Below, in pieces: positions 6,112 to 12,657 of a stretch of 18,909 bases of DNA. The position numbers were made by a program, and so were the translations under genes. The notes under the pieces are model-generated. The model was not told the origin of the DNA. It saw only the letters and a list, made by a program, of their open reading frames with translations, and did not search any database. This DNA comes from Actinomycetota bacterium (GTDB taxonomy: Bacteria; Actinomycetota; Acidimicrobiia; Acidimicrobiales; Ilumatobacteraceae): positions 1-18,909 of the forward strand of contig VGBY01000007.1 of NCBI GenBank assembly GCA_016870295.1, written 5' to 3'. Positions within the stretch are counted from its first letter, which is position 1. Each line of letters begins with the position of its first letter.

Positions 6112-6121
6112 AGCCTACGAT
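6112..6121. promoter_or_regulatory. Overlapping divergent -10 boxes of fbiD and gpsA
   Basis: TACGAT (6116-6121, plus) lies 6 nt before the gpsA GTG. TAGGCT (6117-6112, minus) lies 8 nt before the fbiD ATG. The two boxes share the dinucleotide TA at 6116-6117. Neither gene has a Shine-Dalgarno sequence. RNA polymerase could not occupy both boxes at once. Confidence 0.55.
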
Positions 6122-6127
6122 TTGGTC

Positions 6128-7135
6128 GTGGGATTGCCGTTCGCCCGCGTCGCCGTGATCGGTGCCGGTTCGTGGGGCACGACGGTGGCGTCGCTCGTGG
6201 CGCACAATGCTCCGACCGTGCTATGGGCGCGACGCCCCGAACTCGCCGCCGAACTGCGCACCACGCGGGTGAACTCGCGATATCTCCCCGAGCATCGCGT
6301 GCACGACGAACTGCACGTCACCGACGATGTGGTCGATGCGGTGCGCGACGCGTCGCTCGTGGTGGTGGCGGTGCCGTCGGCGGGGTTTCGCGATGTCGTG
6401 CGCACGCTGGCGTTGCACCTCGAGCCCGGTGCGGTGCTGATGAGCGTCACGAAGGGGCTGGAGCGCGGCACCGGGCGCCGCATGAGCGAAGTGTTGTACG
6501 ACATCGCGCCCGACCACGCGGTGTCGGTGTTGTCGGGGCCGAACTTGGCGTCCGAGATTGCGGCCGGTCAGCCGGCGGCCAGCGTGGTGGCGTGCGACGA
6601 TGCCGCAGTGGTGGTGAAACTGCAGGAGGTGTTCACCCGTCCGCTGTTTCGCGTGTACACCCACGACGACGTGATCGGTTGCGAAGTCGGTGGCGTGGTG
6701 AAGAACGTGATCGCAATCGCGGCGGGCATGGCGCACGGCATGGGCTTTGGCGACAACTCGCGCGCCACGTTGATCACCCGCGGGCTCGTCGAGATGGGGC
6801 GGTTGGGCGCGAAACTCGGCGCCAACCCCGGCACGTTTTCCGGCCTGGCGGGCATGGGCGACGTGATCGCCACCTGTTCGTCGATGAAGAGCCGCAACAC
6901 CACGGTGGGTGTGCGGCTCGGGAGAGGCGAGACGATCGCCGACATCAACGCCTCGATGAATCACATGGTGGCGGAGGGCGTGAAGAGTGCGAGTGCCGTC
7001 AGTGGGCTGGCGCGCAAGAGCGGCGTTGAGATGCCGATTTGTGAAGCCGTCGCCGAGGTGTGCGAGGGACGGCTGAACGCCGGCGATGCGTTGCTGCGTT
7101 TGATGACTCGGTCGCGTAAGTCTGAGCGCGACTGA
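6128..7135 (+). CDS. gpsA: NAD(P)-dependent glycerol-3-phosphate dehydrogenase
   Basis: Makes sn-glycerol-3-phosphate from dihydroxyacetone phosphate for phospholipid synthesis. The 335-residue product starts with the Rossmann motif VAVIGAGSWGTT (8-19), has the VTKGLE and LSGPNLASEI segments, the catalytic-lysine region VGGVVKNVIAIAAGM, the substrate loop GFGDNSRATLITRGLVEM, and the GLAGMGDVIATCSS and SRNTTVGVRLG motifs. Several starts are possible (TTG 6122, GTG 6128, TTG 6134). I chose GTG 6128 because it sits exactly 6 nt after a TACGAT box, the same layout as at xth. The next gene begins 10 nt after the stop, so gpsA heads a three-gene unit with a hypothetical gene and rnhB. Confidence 0.95.
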   Translation: MGLPFARVAVIGAGSWGTTVASLVAHNAPTVLWARRPELAAELRTTRVNSRYLPEHRVHDELHVTDDVVDAVRDASLVVVAVPSAGFRDVVRTLALHLEPGAVLMSVTKGLERGTGRRMSEVLYDIAPDHAVSVLSGPNLASEIAAGQPAASVVACDDAAVVVKLQEVFTRPLFRVYTHDDVIGCEVGGVVKNVIAIAAGMAHGMGFGDNSRATLITRGLVEMGRLGAKLGANPGTFSGLAGMGDVIATCSSMKSRNTTVGVRLGRGETIADINASMNHMVAEGVKSASAVSGLARKSGVEMPICEAVAEVCEGRLNAGDALLRLMTRSRKSERD

Positions 7136-7145
7136 GCGCACGATC

Positions 7146-8342
7146 ATGACGCGTATCGGGCTTCGTGGTGCGCCGTGTGGCGTGGTGGATACGGCTGGTG
7201 TCGCACAACTCGACTCACGCAAGAAACCGACGCCGTGGTGGATTGCTGCGAGCGACAAGTGGCACGACCCGCGTCGGTCGCCGAGCGTGCGTCAGCGAAG
7301 CATCGACGGTACACCCGTCGTGGAAACCAAACTTGCGGTGCCCGGAGGCGACGTCGTGCACCGTGCCTTCGCCGTTGCCGACCAGGGTGGCGCGCTCGTC
7401 TATGAGTTCGAGAATCGTTCGCCGTCGGCTGTGGTAGTGGCGGTGCCGGCGGCTGAAGCGTCGACGACCGCGGCCAGCCCGGGCACTATGCCGCAGGGTG
7501 CCGACCTCGGGGGTGATGTTCGGGCGTTTCCGCTCGCGCACGCCAGCACGGTGCGCTTTGCGTGGGCCCTCGAGCGTGCGCGGTGGCGTCGCACGCGCAC
7601 TCTTGAGATGTCTGCGCTCGCGGCGACCGATGCAGTGGTGCGCGGTTGGGTGCAGGCCTGCGAACGGGCGAGTCGCGTGTCGACGGCTGGCGTCGCGTTA
7701 ACTACCGCGCGATGCACCACGCTGGTTGCCTCCGCGCGCGAAGTGGATGCGCTGTTGCACGACGACGCGGCCCGCGGAGTGCTGGCAATCGCCGAGCGGG
7801 TGCGAATGGGTGACTCCGCCACGACGTGGATTGATGTGCTCGCTGATGCCGTTTCGCGCATCGCCCGTCGGCCCGGCGACTCGCCGTGGTCGTGGCGTGC
7901 ACTCAGCATCGCCGCAGACGTGTTTACGGTTGCCGGGGAGGCGCGCGCGGCAAGCGACACGGTGGCGGCGTGGCAACGCTGTCTTGACTCCGGTGTGCAA
8001 CTCGTTGACGTGCGGCAAGAGCGTGCAACCAGCGAGCTCGCCCGCGCAGTCGCGTACTCGGCCGGCGCCGAAGACCGCATCGCGCGACCCGTCTCGCCGC
8101 TCGCGACGCAACTGTTCAGCGATGCACTCATCGACGTGCGTGGCACGAACTTTGAGGCTCACGGCGTGCACGCCGGCCCGCACCATCGACTATCGCTGGC
8201 GGTGCGCTGGCACGGGGTGAACGCAGCGCTGTTGTGGGAGGTCGACGGGCCGCCCGGCCTGCAACTTACTGCACCCGCCGTTGACGCAACGTTTCGCACA
8301 TCGGCGGCACAGGGCGAGGCGTTGCTGCAGGTGGCGAAGTGA
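7146..8342 (+). CDS. Conserved hypothetical protein (398 aa), function unknown
   Basis: I do not recognise a named domain. The N-terminal part is rich in Trp and beta-strand-like segments (PTPWWIAASDKWHDPR, then VVETKLAVPGGDVVHRAFAVAD and LVYEFENRSP). The middle is Ala/Arg-rich and helical (about residues 150-330). The C-terminus returns to strand-like sequence, RLSLAVRWHGVNAALLWEVDG followed by LQLTAPAVD. This strand-helix-strand order recalls cytosolic carbohydrate-active proteins, but no catalytic signature can be pointed to, so I do not assign one. No signal peptide or membrane segment is seen. ATG 7146 lies 10 nt after the gpsA stop and the 3' end overlaps rnhB by GTGA, so it is the middle gene of the gpsA-rnhB unit. 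Confidence 0.75.
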   Translation: MTRIGLRGAPCGVVDTAGVAQLDSRKKPTPWWIAASDKWHDPRRSPSVRQRSIDGTPVVETKLAVPGGDVVHRAFAVADQGGALVYEFENRSPSAVVVAVPAAEASTTAASPGTMPQGADLGGDVRAFPLAHASTVRFAWALERARWRRTRTLEMSALAATDAVVRGWVQACERASRVSTAGVALTTARCTTLVASAREVDALLHDDAARGVLAIAERVRMGDSATTWIDVLADAVSRIARRPGDSPWSWRALSIAADVFTVAGEARAASDTVAAWQRCLDSGVQLVDVRQERATSELARAVAYSAGAEDRIARPVSPLATQLFSDALIDVRGTNFEAHGVHAGPHHRLSLAVRWHGVNAALLWEVDGPPGLQLTAPAVDATFRTSAAQGEALLQVAK

Positions 8343-9001
8343 CGCGCGAGCAGTCGGCACCGCGAAATAAGCGGGCTGCGCCGACGCTGCAGATCGAACG
8401 CACATTGTCGGGTGTGGTCTGCGGCATCGACGAAGTCGGCAAGGGCTCGTGGGCCGGCCCGCTCGTGGTGTGCGTCGCGGTGCTGTCAACGCACGTCGCC
8501 GAGTCGGAGTTTTTGGCGCGTGATTCGAAGTCACTTAGCGAAAAGAAGCGCGAGCGAATCTTCGACACCGTGGCGCAACAGTGCAGCGCGTGGGCATTGG
8601 GGCAGGCGAGCAACGACGAGTGCGACGAGTTGGGCATGAACGCCGCGCAACGACTGGCCACACGACGCGCGATTTCCCAACTGGCGGCCATGAATGTGCA
8701 GCCTGATGTGGCGATCGTGGATGGCCGGTGGGATTTCGTATCGCCCCATATCCCTCAGATCGTGATGCGCGTGAAGGCCGACACCGAGTCGCTGTCGGTG
8801 GCGGCCGCCAGCGTGCTGGCGAAGGTGTCGCGCGATCGCGAGATGCGCGAGGCAGCGTTACAGCATCCGCACTGGGCATTTGCGACCAACAAGGGCTATC
8901 CGTGCCCGAGACACCGCGCAGGTTTGCGCGAGCACGGCGTGTCGCTCCTGCACCGCACGAGCTGGGCGTTCATGAAAACGCTGAACCTCGAGGCGAACTA
9001 G
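8339..9001 (+). CDS. rnhB: Ribonuclease HII
   Basis: Cleaves the RNA strand of RNA-DNA hybrids and single ribonucleotides in DNA. The 220-residue protein has the four catalytic acids of type II RNases H: Asp31-Glu32 in CGIDEVGKGSWAGPL, Asp128 in AIVDGRW and Asp148 in VKADTESLSVAAASVLAKVSRD. DSKSLSEKKRE and the C-terminal NKGYPCPRHRAGLREHG are also typical. GSWAGP replaces the commoner GPLAGP. GTG 8339 overlaps the preceding stop (GTGA), so translation is coupled; the first 20 residues are a non-conserved extension. The stop is only 8 bp from the stop of the convergent acyl-CoA dehydrogenase gene, with no room for a hairpin terminator. Confidence 0.93.
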   Translation: MTREQSAPRNKRAAPTLQIERTLSGVVCGIDEVGKGSWAGPLVVCVAVLSTHVAESEFLARDSKSLSEKKRERIFDTVAQQCSAWALGQASNDECDELGMNAAQRLATRRAISQLAAMNVQPDVAIVDGRWDFVSPHIPQIVMRVKADTESLSVAAASVLAKVSRDREMREAALQHPHWAFATNKGYPCPRHRAGLREHGVSLLHRTSWAFMKTLNLEAN

Positions 9002-9009
9002 CGCCGCAC

Positions 9010-10263
9010 TCAGTCTTTTTGGGTGCCGACCTTCAGGTCGCGGAATGGTGACTTCGAATCGATGCCGGCATCCTTCGGCAAGCCGAGCACGCGCTCGCCC
9101 ACGATGTTGCGCATCACTTCGTCGGAGCCGCCGGCGATGCGCAGCCCGGGTGCACCGAGCACGAGTTGGCTCCACGCGTAGGTGCCCCATTCACCGGTGT
9201 CGGCCTGCAACTTGGCGCCGAGCACATGACAGAGAAAATCGTTGAGCAGTTTCTGGTTGTTGACGAGCGCCATCTTCGACGTGGACATCTCGGGGCCAGG
9301 TGTCTGACCGGCTTTCATCTTGTCCATTGCGCGCTTGTTGGTGAAGTTCGCGACGCGATAGTTGATGTACAGGTTGGCGATCATGTCGCGCACGAGCGGG
9401 TCGTCCTGCAAACCGAAGTGACGCACCATCGCGGTGATGCGCGTCATCATCGACACTTCACCACCGCCCGAACCGGTGCCGATTGCTGCACGCTCGTTCA
9501 TCAACGTGGTGAGTGCAACACCCCAACCGGAATTCACTTCCCCGAGGCGGTACCAATCGGGCACGCGCACCTCGTTGAAGAACACTTCGTTGAACGACGC
9601 GCCGCCGGTCATCTGGCGCAGTGGTCGAATCTCGACGCCGGGTGCATCCATGTCGATCAAGAAGCCGGTGAGACCTTTGTGTTTGGGAAGCGATGGGTCG
9701 GTGCGGCAGATGATTTCGCCGATGTCGCTGTAGTGCGCGCCTGATGTCCACACTTTTTGACCTGTGATGACCCACTCGTCGCCGTCGCGCTCGGCCTTGG
9801 TCTGCAGCGACGCGAGATCGCTGCCCGCACCTGGCTCGCTGAACAACTGGCAGCCGACGATGTCGGCGCGGTACATTGCTTGGAGAAACTTCTCCTTCGC
9901 TTCGTTGCTGCCGTGCGCGAGGATGGTCGGCGCGACCATACCAAGACCAATCGTGAAGATGCCCTGACCGGGTGCTTTGAAACCGGCCTCGGCTGTTTGG
10001 TATGCGCGCTCGTGGGCGGCGGTCAGGCCCGCGCCACCGTATTGCGTGGGTCCGGTGATCCAGCCGAAGCCCGCGTCGTACTTTTTCTTGCGCCATGCCT
10101 TTTCGGCGGCGACCATTTCTTTCTCGGCCTCGCGCGACTTCTCCTCGAACATCGACATGTTGTCGGAGCCCTCGCCCCACACGAAGGCCTTGGTGGCCTC
10201 TTTGCGTGGCAGCGAGTCGGAGAGGAATGCGGTGGCGCGTTTGGTGAAGTCGTCGAGTTCCAC
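9010..10263 (-). CDS. Acyl-CoA dehydrogenase (FAD-dependent)
   Basis: Oxidises an acyl-CoA to the trans-2-enoyl-CoA. The 417-residue protein shows the N-terminal helical domain, the FAD/substrate signature LFSEPGAGSDLASLQTKAER (about 141-160), ITGQKVWTSGAHYSD, and the C-terminal LGLPKD. At the usual MCAD catalytic-Glu position the sequence is IAGGSDEVMRN, with Gly instead of Glu. NERAAIG (Glu257) occupies the helix-G site that carries the base in isovaleryl- and long-chain-type enzymes, so catalysis from there is inferred. ATG 10287 would add 8 residues, but GTG 10263 lies exactly 6 nt after TACCGT, and MELDDFTKRATAFL resembles typical family N-termini, so I prefer it. The substrate is unknown. 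Confidence 0.9.
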   Translation of the reverse strand: MELDDFTKRATAFLSDSLPRKEATKAFVWGEGSDNMSMFEEKSREAEKEMVAAEKAWRKKKYDAGFGWITGPTQYGGAGLTAAHERAYQTAEAGFKAPGQGIFTIGLGMVAPTILAHGSNEAKEKFLQAMYRADIVGCQLFSEPGAGSDLASLQTKAERDGDEWVITGQKVWTSGAHYSDIGEIICRTDPSLPKHKGLTGFLIDMDAPGVEIRPLRQMTGGASFNEVFFNEVRVPDWYRLGEVNSGWGVALTTLMNERAAIGTGSGGGEVSMMTRITAMVRHFGLQDDPLVRDMIANLYINYRVANFTNKRAMDKMKAGQTPGPEMSTSKMALVNNQKLLNDFLCHVLGAKLQADTGEWGTYAWSQLVLGAPGLRIAGGSDEVMRNIVGERVLGLPKDAGIDSKSPFRDLKVGTQKD

Positions 10264-10269
10264 GCTTAC

Positions 10270-10275
10270 ACGGTA
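10270..10275 (-). promoter_or_regulatory. -10 box (TACCGT) of the acyl-CoA dehydrogenase gene, leaderless
   Basis: Minus-strand TACCGT, 6 nt, GTG 10263. The box falls between the upstream ATG 10287 and the GTG, so if it is the functional promoter, the ATG cannot be the start. No Shine-Dalgarno sequence precedes either codon. Confidence 0.55.
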
Positions 10276-10344
10276 GTTGTACGGCATGGTTGAGCAACGA
10301 GCCCTGCCTCGTGCACCGCGTCACGCCGTAGCGATTGGAACAAC

Positions 10345-10350
10345 TAGCGT
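10345..10350 (+). promoter_or_regulatory. -10 box (TAGCGT) of the Nfu_N-like gene
   Basis: TAGCGT followed by 8 nt (CGAGGCGC) and ATG 10359. The 8-nt gap also contains GAGG, so a very short leader with a minimal ribosome binding site and a leaderless start are both possible. Confidence 0.35.
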
Positions 10351-10358
10351 CGAGGCGC

Positions 10359-10670
10359 ATGGGTCAGCCAGTTGCCGTCACCATCAAGCGGTCTGCCGAG
10401 GCGGGTCGTGTGCGTTTTGAACTCAACCGCTCGCTCACCGGTCAGGAACACGAGCAGTACGACTCGGCCCCCGACCGCGAAGATACCTTCGGCGCCGTCG
10501 TAGCGGTGCGCTTGTTCGCCACGGGCGGCGTGCGTGCGGTGCACGTGTTGTCGAACGTGGTGACGGTGGACCTCGTGCCCGGTGCCGACGCCGCGCCGCT
10601 CGCCCAGATCATCACCGACCTGTATCAGTACTGGAAGCCCGGCATGGTGCCCACCGTGCCGACCGCGTAA
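10359..10670 (+). CDS. Nfu/NifU N-terminal-domain-like small protein (103 aa)
   Basis: The small alpha/beta protein begins MGQPVAVTIKRSAEAGRVRF and contains AVRLFATGGVRAVHVLSNVVTVDL, which matches the LF-x2-x-GV-x-x-V-x-x-x-x-x-(V/I)TV pattern of the Nfu N-terminal domain found in Fe-S cluster scaffold proteins. It lacks the C-terminal CxxC NifU domain, so it cannot be a complete scaffold; a role in Fe-S assembly is a guess from the fold. ATG 10359 has GAGG just upstream; the frame runs back to about 10335 without support. The stop TAA is the first TAA of a 17-bp tandem repeat. It diverges from the acyl-CoA dehydrogenase gene. Confidence 0.6.
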   Translation: MGQPVAVTIKRSAEAGRVRFELNRSLTGQEHEQYDSAPDREDTFGAVVAVRLFATGGVRAVHVLSNVVTVDLVPGADAAPLAQIITDLYQYWKPGMVPTVPTA

Positions 10671-10731
10671 CCAGCACCGCCGCGTAACCAGCACCGCCGC
10701 GTAACCAGCACCGCCGCATAACGAGCACTGC
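10664..10731. repeat. 17-bp tandem repeat, three perfect copies and one degenerate
   Basis: CGCGTAACCAGCACCGC at 10664-10680, 10681-10697 and 10698-10714, then a copy with 3 mismatches at 10715-10731. Each copy contains TAA. Since 17 is not a multiple of 3, successive copies put TAA into different frames (10668, 10685, 10702, 10719). The first TAA is the stop of the Nfu_N-like gene. The array lies between that gene and the B12-binding regulator. Confidence 0.9.
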
Positions 10732-10775
10732 CGCACAATTCTTCGCATCGTCGCAAGTCGAGCCGCTCTCTCTCG

Positions 10776-10781
10776 TAGCGT
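10776..10781 (+). promoter_or_regulatory. -10 box (TAGCGT) of the B12-binding regulator gene, leaderless
   Basis: TAGCGT, exactly 6 nt, GTG 10788. No ribosome binding site is present, which supports a transcript starting at the GTG. Confidence 0.55.
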
Positions 10782-10787
10782 TGCGAC

Positions 10788-11651
10788 GTGCCAAAGGCCG
10801 TTGACACCACGGTCTCGCTGCATGAGGCCGCCCGTCGCCTGAAGGTGCACTACATGACCGCCTATCGCTACGTGCGATCGGGTCGCTTGCCAGCTCGGCA
10901 GCAAAACGGGGAGTGGCAGGTGCTGCTCGCCGACGTGCAACAGTTCGCGGAGTCGCGCAAGAAGCGATCCACCCGCCCGAGCGGCGCTCGCGCCAAGCAC
11001 GGTGGTCGGGCCGCCGCCGACTGGGCCACACGGTTCGAGACATGCTTGCTCGCCGGTGATGAACTCGGCGCAGAGAACTTGCTCACCGATGCACTCGCCA
11101 GTGGTCACGACCTTTTCTCCCTGTATCTCGAGGTGGTGTCACCGGCACTCGTTTCGATTGGTGCACGCTGGCAGCGCGGTCAACTGCAGATCCACGAAGA
11201 ACATCGCGCCAGCACGATCGTGGCGCGACTGTTTGCACGAGTGAGTGCGCGGTTTGCTCATCGGGGCCCGTCGCGTGGCACGGTGGTGATTGGCGGCCCG
11301 AGCGGCGAGCGGCATGGTTTGGCCCTGACGATGGTGGCCGACCTCATGCGCAGTCGCGGCTGGAACGTATCCGACATTGGCACGGATGTTCCTGCAGCGT
11401 CATTTGCCGCGGCGGTGGAGCGCGTCGACCAGTTGTGCGCGGTGTGCATTGGCGTCACCTTGCGTGAGTCGCTCCACGAGGCACGCGCCTGCGTCGCAGC
11501 AGTGAAGTCGGTCGTTGGTCCCGACGTGAAGGTGTATGCAGGCGGTGCCGCAATCGACTCCGATACGACTGCCACATCACTCGGTGCTGACGCTTGGGCC
11601 CGCGATCCACGAATGCTGCTTGCGCTCCTGGCCAGCGAGCCGGTTGCGTAG
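10788..11651 (+). CDS. HTH + B12-binding regulator, CarH-like photoreceptor candidate
   Basis: A 287-residue protein. Residues 8-55 form an excisionase/MerR-like helix-turn-helix (SLHEAARRLKVHYMTAYRYV, then GRLPA and a wing). Residues about 75-160 are a helical cap with W128-x9-E138-H139, the Wx9EH motif that places the tryptophan over adenosylcobalamin in CarH. Residues 163-287 form a Rossmann-like B12-binding domain with E174-R-H176-G-L-A179, close to the ExHxxG of Thermus CarH (His is the lower axial ligand), then VTLRES and YAGGAA. CarH-family proteins repress in the dark as AdoCbl tetramers and release DNA on illumination. The HTH here differs from classical MerR-type CarH, and no carotenoid or photolyase gene is nearby. 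Start GTG 10788 is set by the adjacent -10 box. Confidence 0.82.
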   Translation: MPKAVDTTVSLHEAARRLKVHYMTAYRYVRSGRLPARQQNGEWQVLLADVQQFAESRKKRSTRPSGARAKHGGRAAADWATRFETCLLAGDELGAENLLTDALASGHDLFSLYLEVVSPALVSIGARWQRGQLQIHEEHRASTIVARLFARVSARFAHRGPSRGTVVIGGPSGERHGLALTMVADLMRSRGWNVSDIGTDVPAASFAAAVERVDQLCAVCIGVTLRESLHEARACVAAVKSVVGPDVKVYAGGAAIDSDTTATSLGADAWARDPRMLLALLASEPVA

Positions 11652-11693
11652 CGAAATCCGCGGTTGCGCCAACTTCACCTCTGCCAACCTCAG

Positions 11694-11699
11694 TAGCAT
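11694..11699 (+). promoter_or_regulatory. -10 box (TAGCAT) of the 174-aa hypothetical gene
   Basis: TAGCAT followed by 8 nt and GTG 11708, within the 56-bp gap after the B12-binding regulator. There is no Shine-Dalgarno sequence. The spacing is 2 nt longer than at the clearest leaderless genes. Confidence 0.35.
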
Positions 11700-11707
11700 C
11701 GCTCGTC

Positions 11708-12232
11708 GTGGCAGCCCCCAAACACACCCCGGTCGATCCGGTTGATCGTCCACGCGCATACGTATCGCCCGACTTCGTGCCGGCGCCTTGGACCAACACC
11801 CGCAAGGCATCCGTCACGGGTCGCCAACCACGCGCCGAGCGGCTCGGTCACCCAGGCCCGGATCAGGGCTACGTGTTGTCACTCGCGGAGCGTTTACGAC
11901 CGCGCGTGAGGGTGACCAGTGGTGAAAGCGTCGATGATGCGATTCAAGGCTGCATCGGTATCGCACTGCGCCGCGCATCGCACTTTGGTCGCGCACCGGT
12001 TATCCACGACCTCGACATTGCATTCACGATGTGGGGCTACTTTCTCGACACGCCGCCCACCGACCTGGTGGTCGCACGTTCAGGGTTCTTCGCCGAAGTC
12101 GCCAATGTGGTGCACCACTATGTCGAAGCACGTCGCATCGTCGACATGGTGCCGCAGTCAACGATTATCATGACGCCCGAGATGGTGCGTAAGGCGATGC
12201 CAAATTCGTGGCGGGCACTCACCGGCGCCTGA
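11708..12232 (+). CDS. Conserved hypothetical protein (174 aa), function unknown
   Basis: I recognise no family. The N-terminal 55 residues look extended and Pro-rich (AAPKHTPVDPVDRPRAYVSP, then PAPWTNTRKASVTGRQPRAERL). The rest is a compact alpha/beta segment with RVTSGESVDDAIQGCIGIALRRA-like amphipathic helices and the aromatic stretch HDLDIAFTMWGYF. It has no membrane helix, signal peptide, cysteine pair or nucleotide motif. GTG 11708 is the only reasonable start; GTC precedes it, and a TAGCAT box lies 8 nt upstream. It follows the B12-binding regulator gene on the same strand by 56 bp and converges with the DUF2237 gene. Confidence 0.65.
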   Translation: MAAPKHTPVDPVDRPRAYVSPDFVPAPWTNTRKASVTGRQPRAERLGHPGPDQGYVLSLAERLRPRVRVTSGESVDDAIQGCIGIALRRASHFGRAPVIHDLDIAFTMWGYFLDTPPTDLVVARSGFFAEVANVVHHYVEARRIVDMVPQSTIIMTPEMVRKAMPNSWRALTGA

Positions 12233-12269
12233 GTCGCTGATGTCGGGGGCGCTGGTTCGCGCCTGAGTC
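12225..12269. repeat. 11-bp direct repeat spanning two convergent stop codons
   Basis: GCGCCTGAGTC occurs at 12225-12235 and 12259-12269. The first copy contains the TGA of the plus-strand 174-aa gene. The second overlaps the first two bases of the minus-strand stop triplet (12268-12270). It fills most of the 35-bp convergent gap. No strong hairpin is seen. Confidence 0.5.
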
Positions 12270-12645
12270 AATCGATTGCGAATTTTTGCAAGTCCTCGAG
12301 TCGCACGAATTCCAGCGTCAGCGCGTGCGTTGAGCGCAGGCGAACCTTCGGCGCTTTGCCGGCTTCGAACGCCTCCTGCCAGCGACTTGCACACAGGCAC
12401 CACTGGTCGCCGGCTTTCAACCCGGCGAAACCGTATTGCGGCATCGGCGTGGAGAGATCGTTGCCCGCCTGTTTGGAGAATGCGAGAAACTCGTCGGTCA
12501 TTATTGCGCACACCGTGTGCACGCCGCTGTCGTCGCCACCCGTCTCGCAACATCCGCTGCGGTACCAGCCGGTGAGCGGGTCGTAGCTGCACGGCTCGAG
12601 TGGTTCACCGAGCACGTTCGGTTGCGTCGATCGGTAGTCACTCAT
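12268..12645 (-). CDS. DUF2237 family protein
   Basis: A 125-residue protein matching the highly conserved DUF2237 pattern: GEPLEPCSYDPLTGWYRSGC, then CETGGDDSGVHTVCAIMT, FLAFSKQAGNDLSTP, and GLKAGDQWCLCASRWQEA. The invariant cysteines are at 19, 32-33, 46, 83 and 85, suggesting a metal site or disulfides, but no biochemical role is established. Full length for the family. ATG 12645 lies 12 nt after the stop of the VIT1-like gene with no obvious ribosome binding site, so it is probably coupled to it. Confidence 0.88.
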   Translation of the reverse strand: MSDYRSTQPNVLGEPLEPCSYDPLTGWYRSGCCETGGDDSGVHTVCAIMTDEFLAFSKQAGNDLSTPMPQYGFAGLKAGDQWCLCASRWQEAFEAGKAPKVRLRSTHALTLEFVRLEDLQKFAID

Positions 12646-12657
12646 GCGTCGATCGGT

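Noticed and set aside
6221..7258. 345-codon minus-strand open frame opposite gpsA
   Set aside because: Antisense to a confidently assigned gene, His/Arg-rich, with no recognisable motif.
10344..11108. Long open frame of 254 codons on the minus strand
   Set aside because: It runs antisense through the Nfu_N-like gene, the 17-bp repeat and the start of the B12-binding regulator. Its composition is His/Arg/Gly-rich with no domain, a typical high-G+C shadow.
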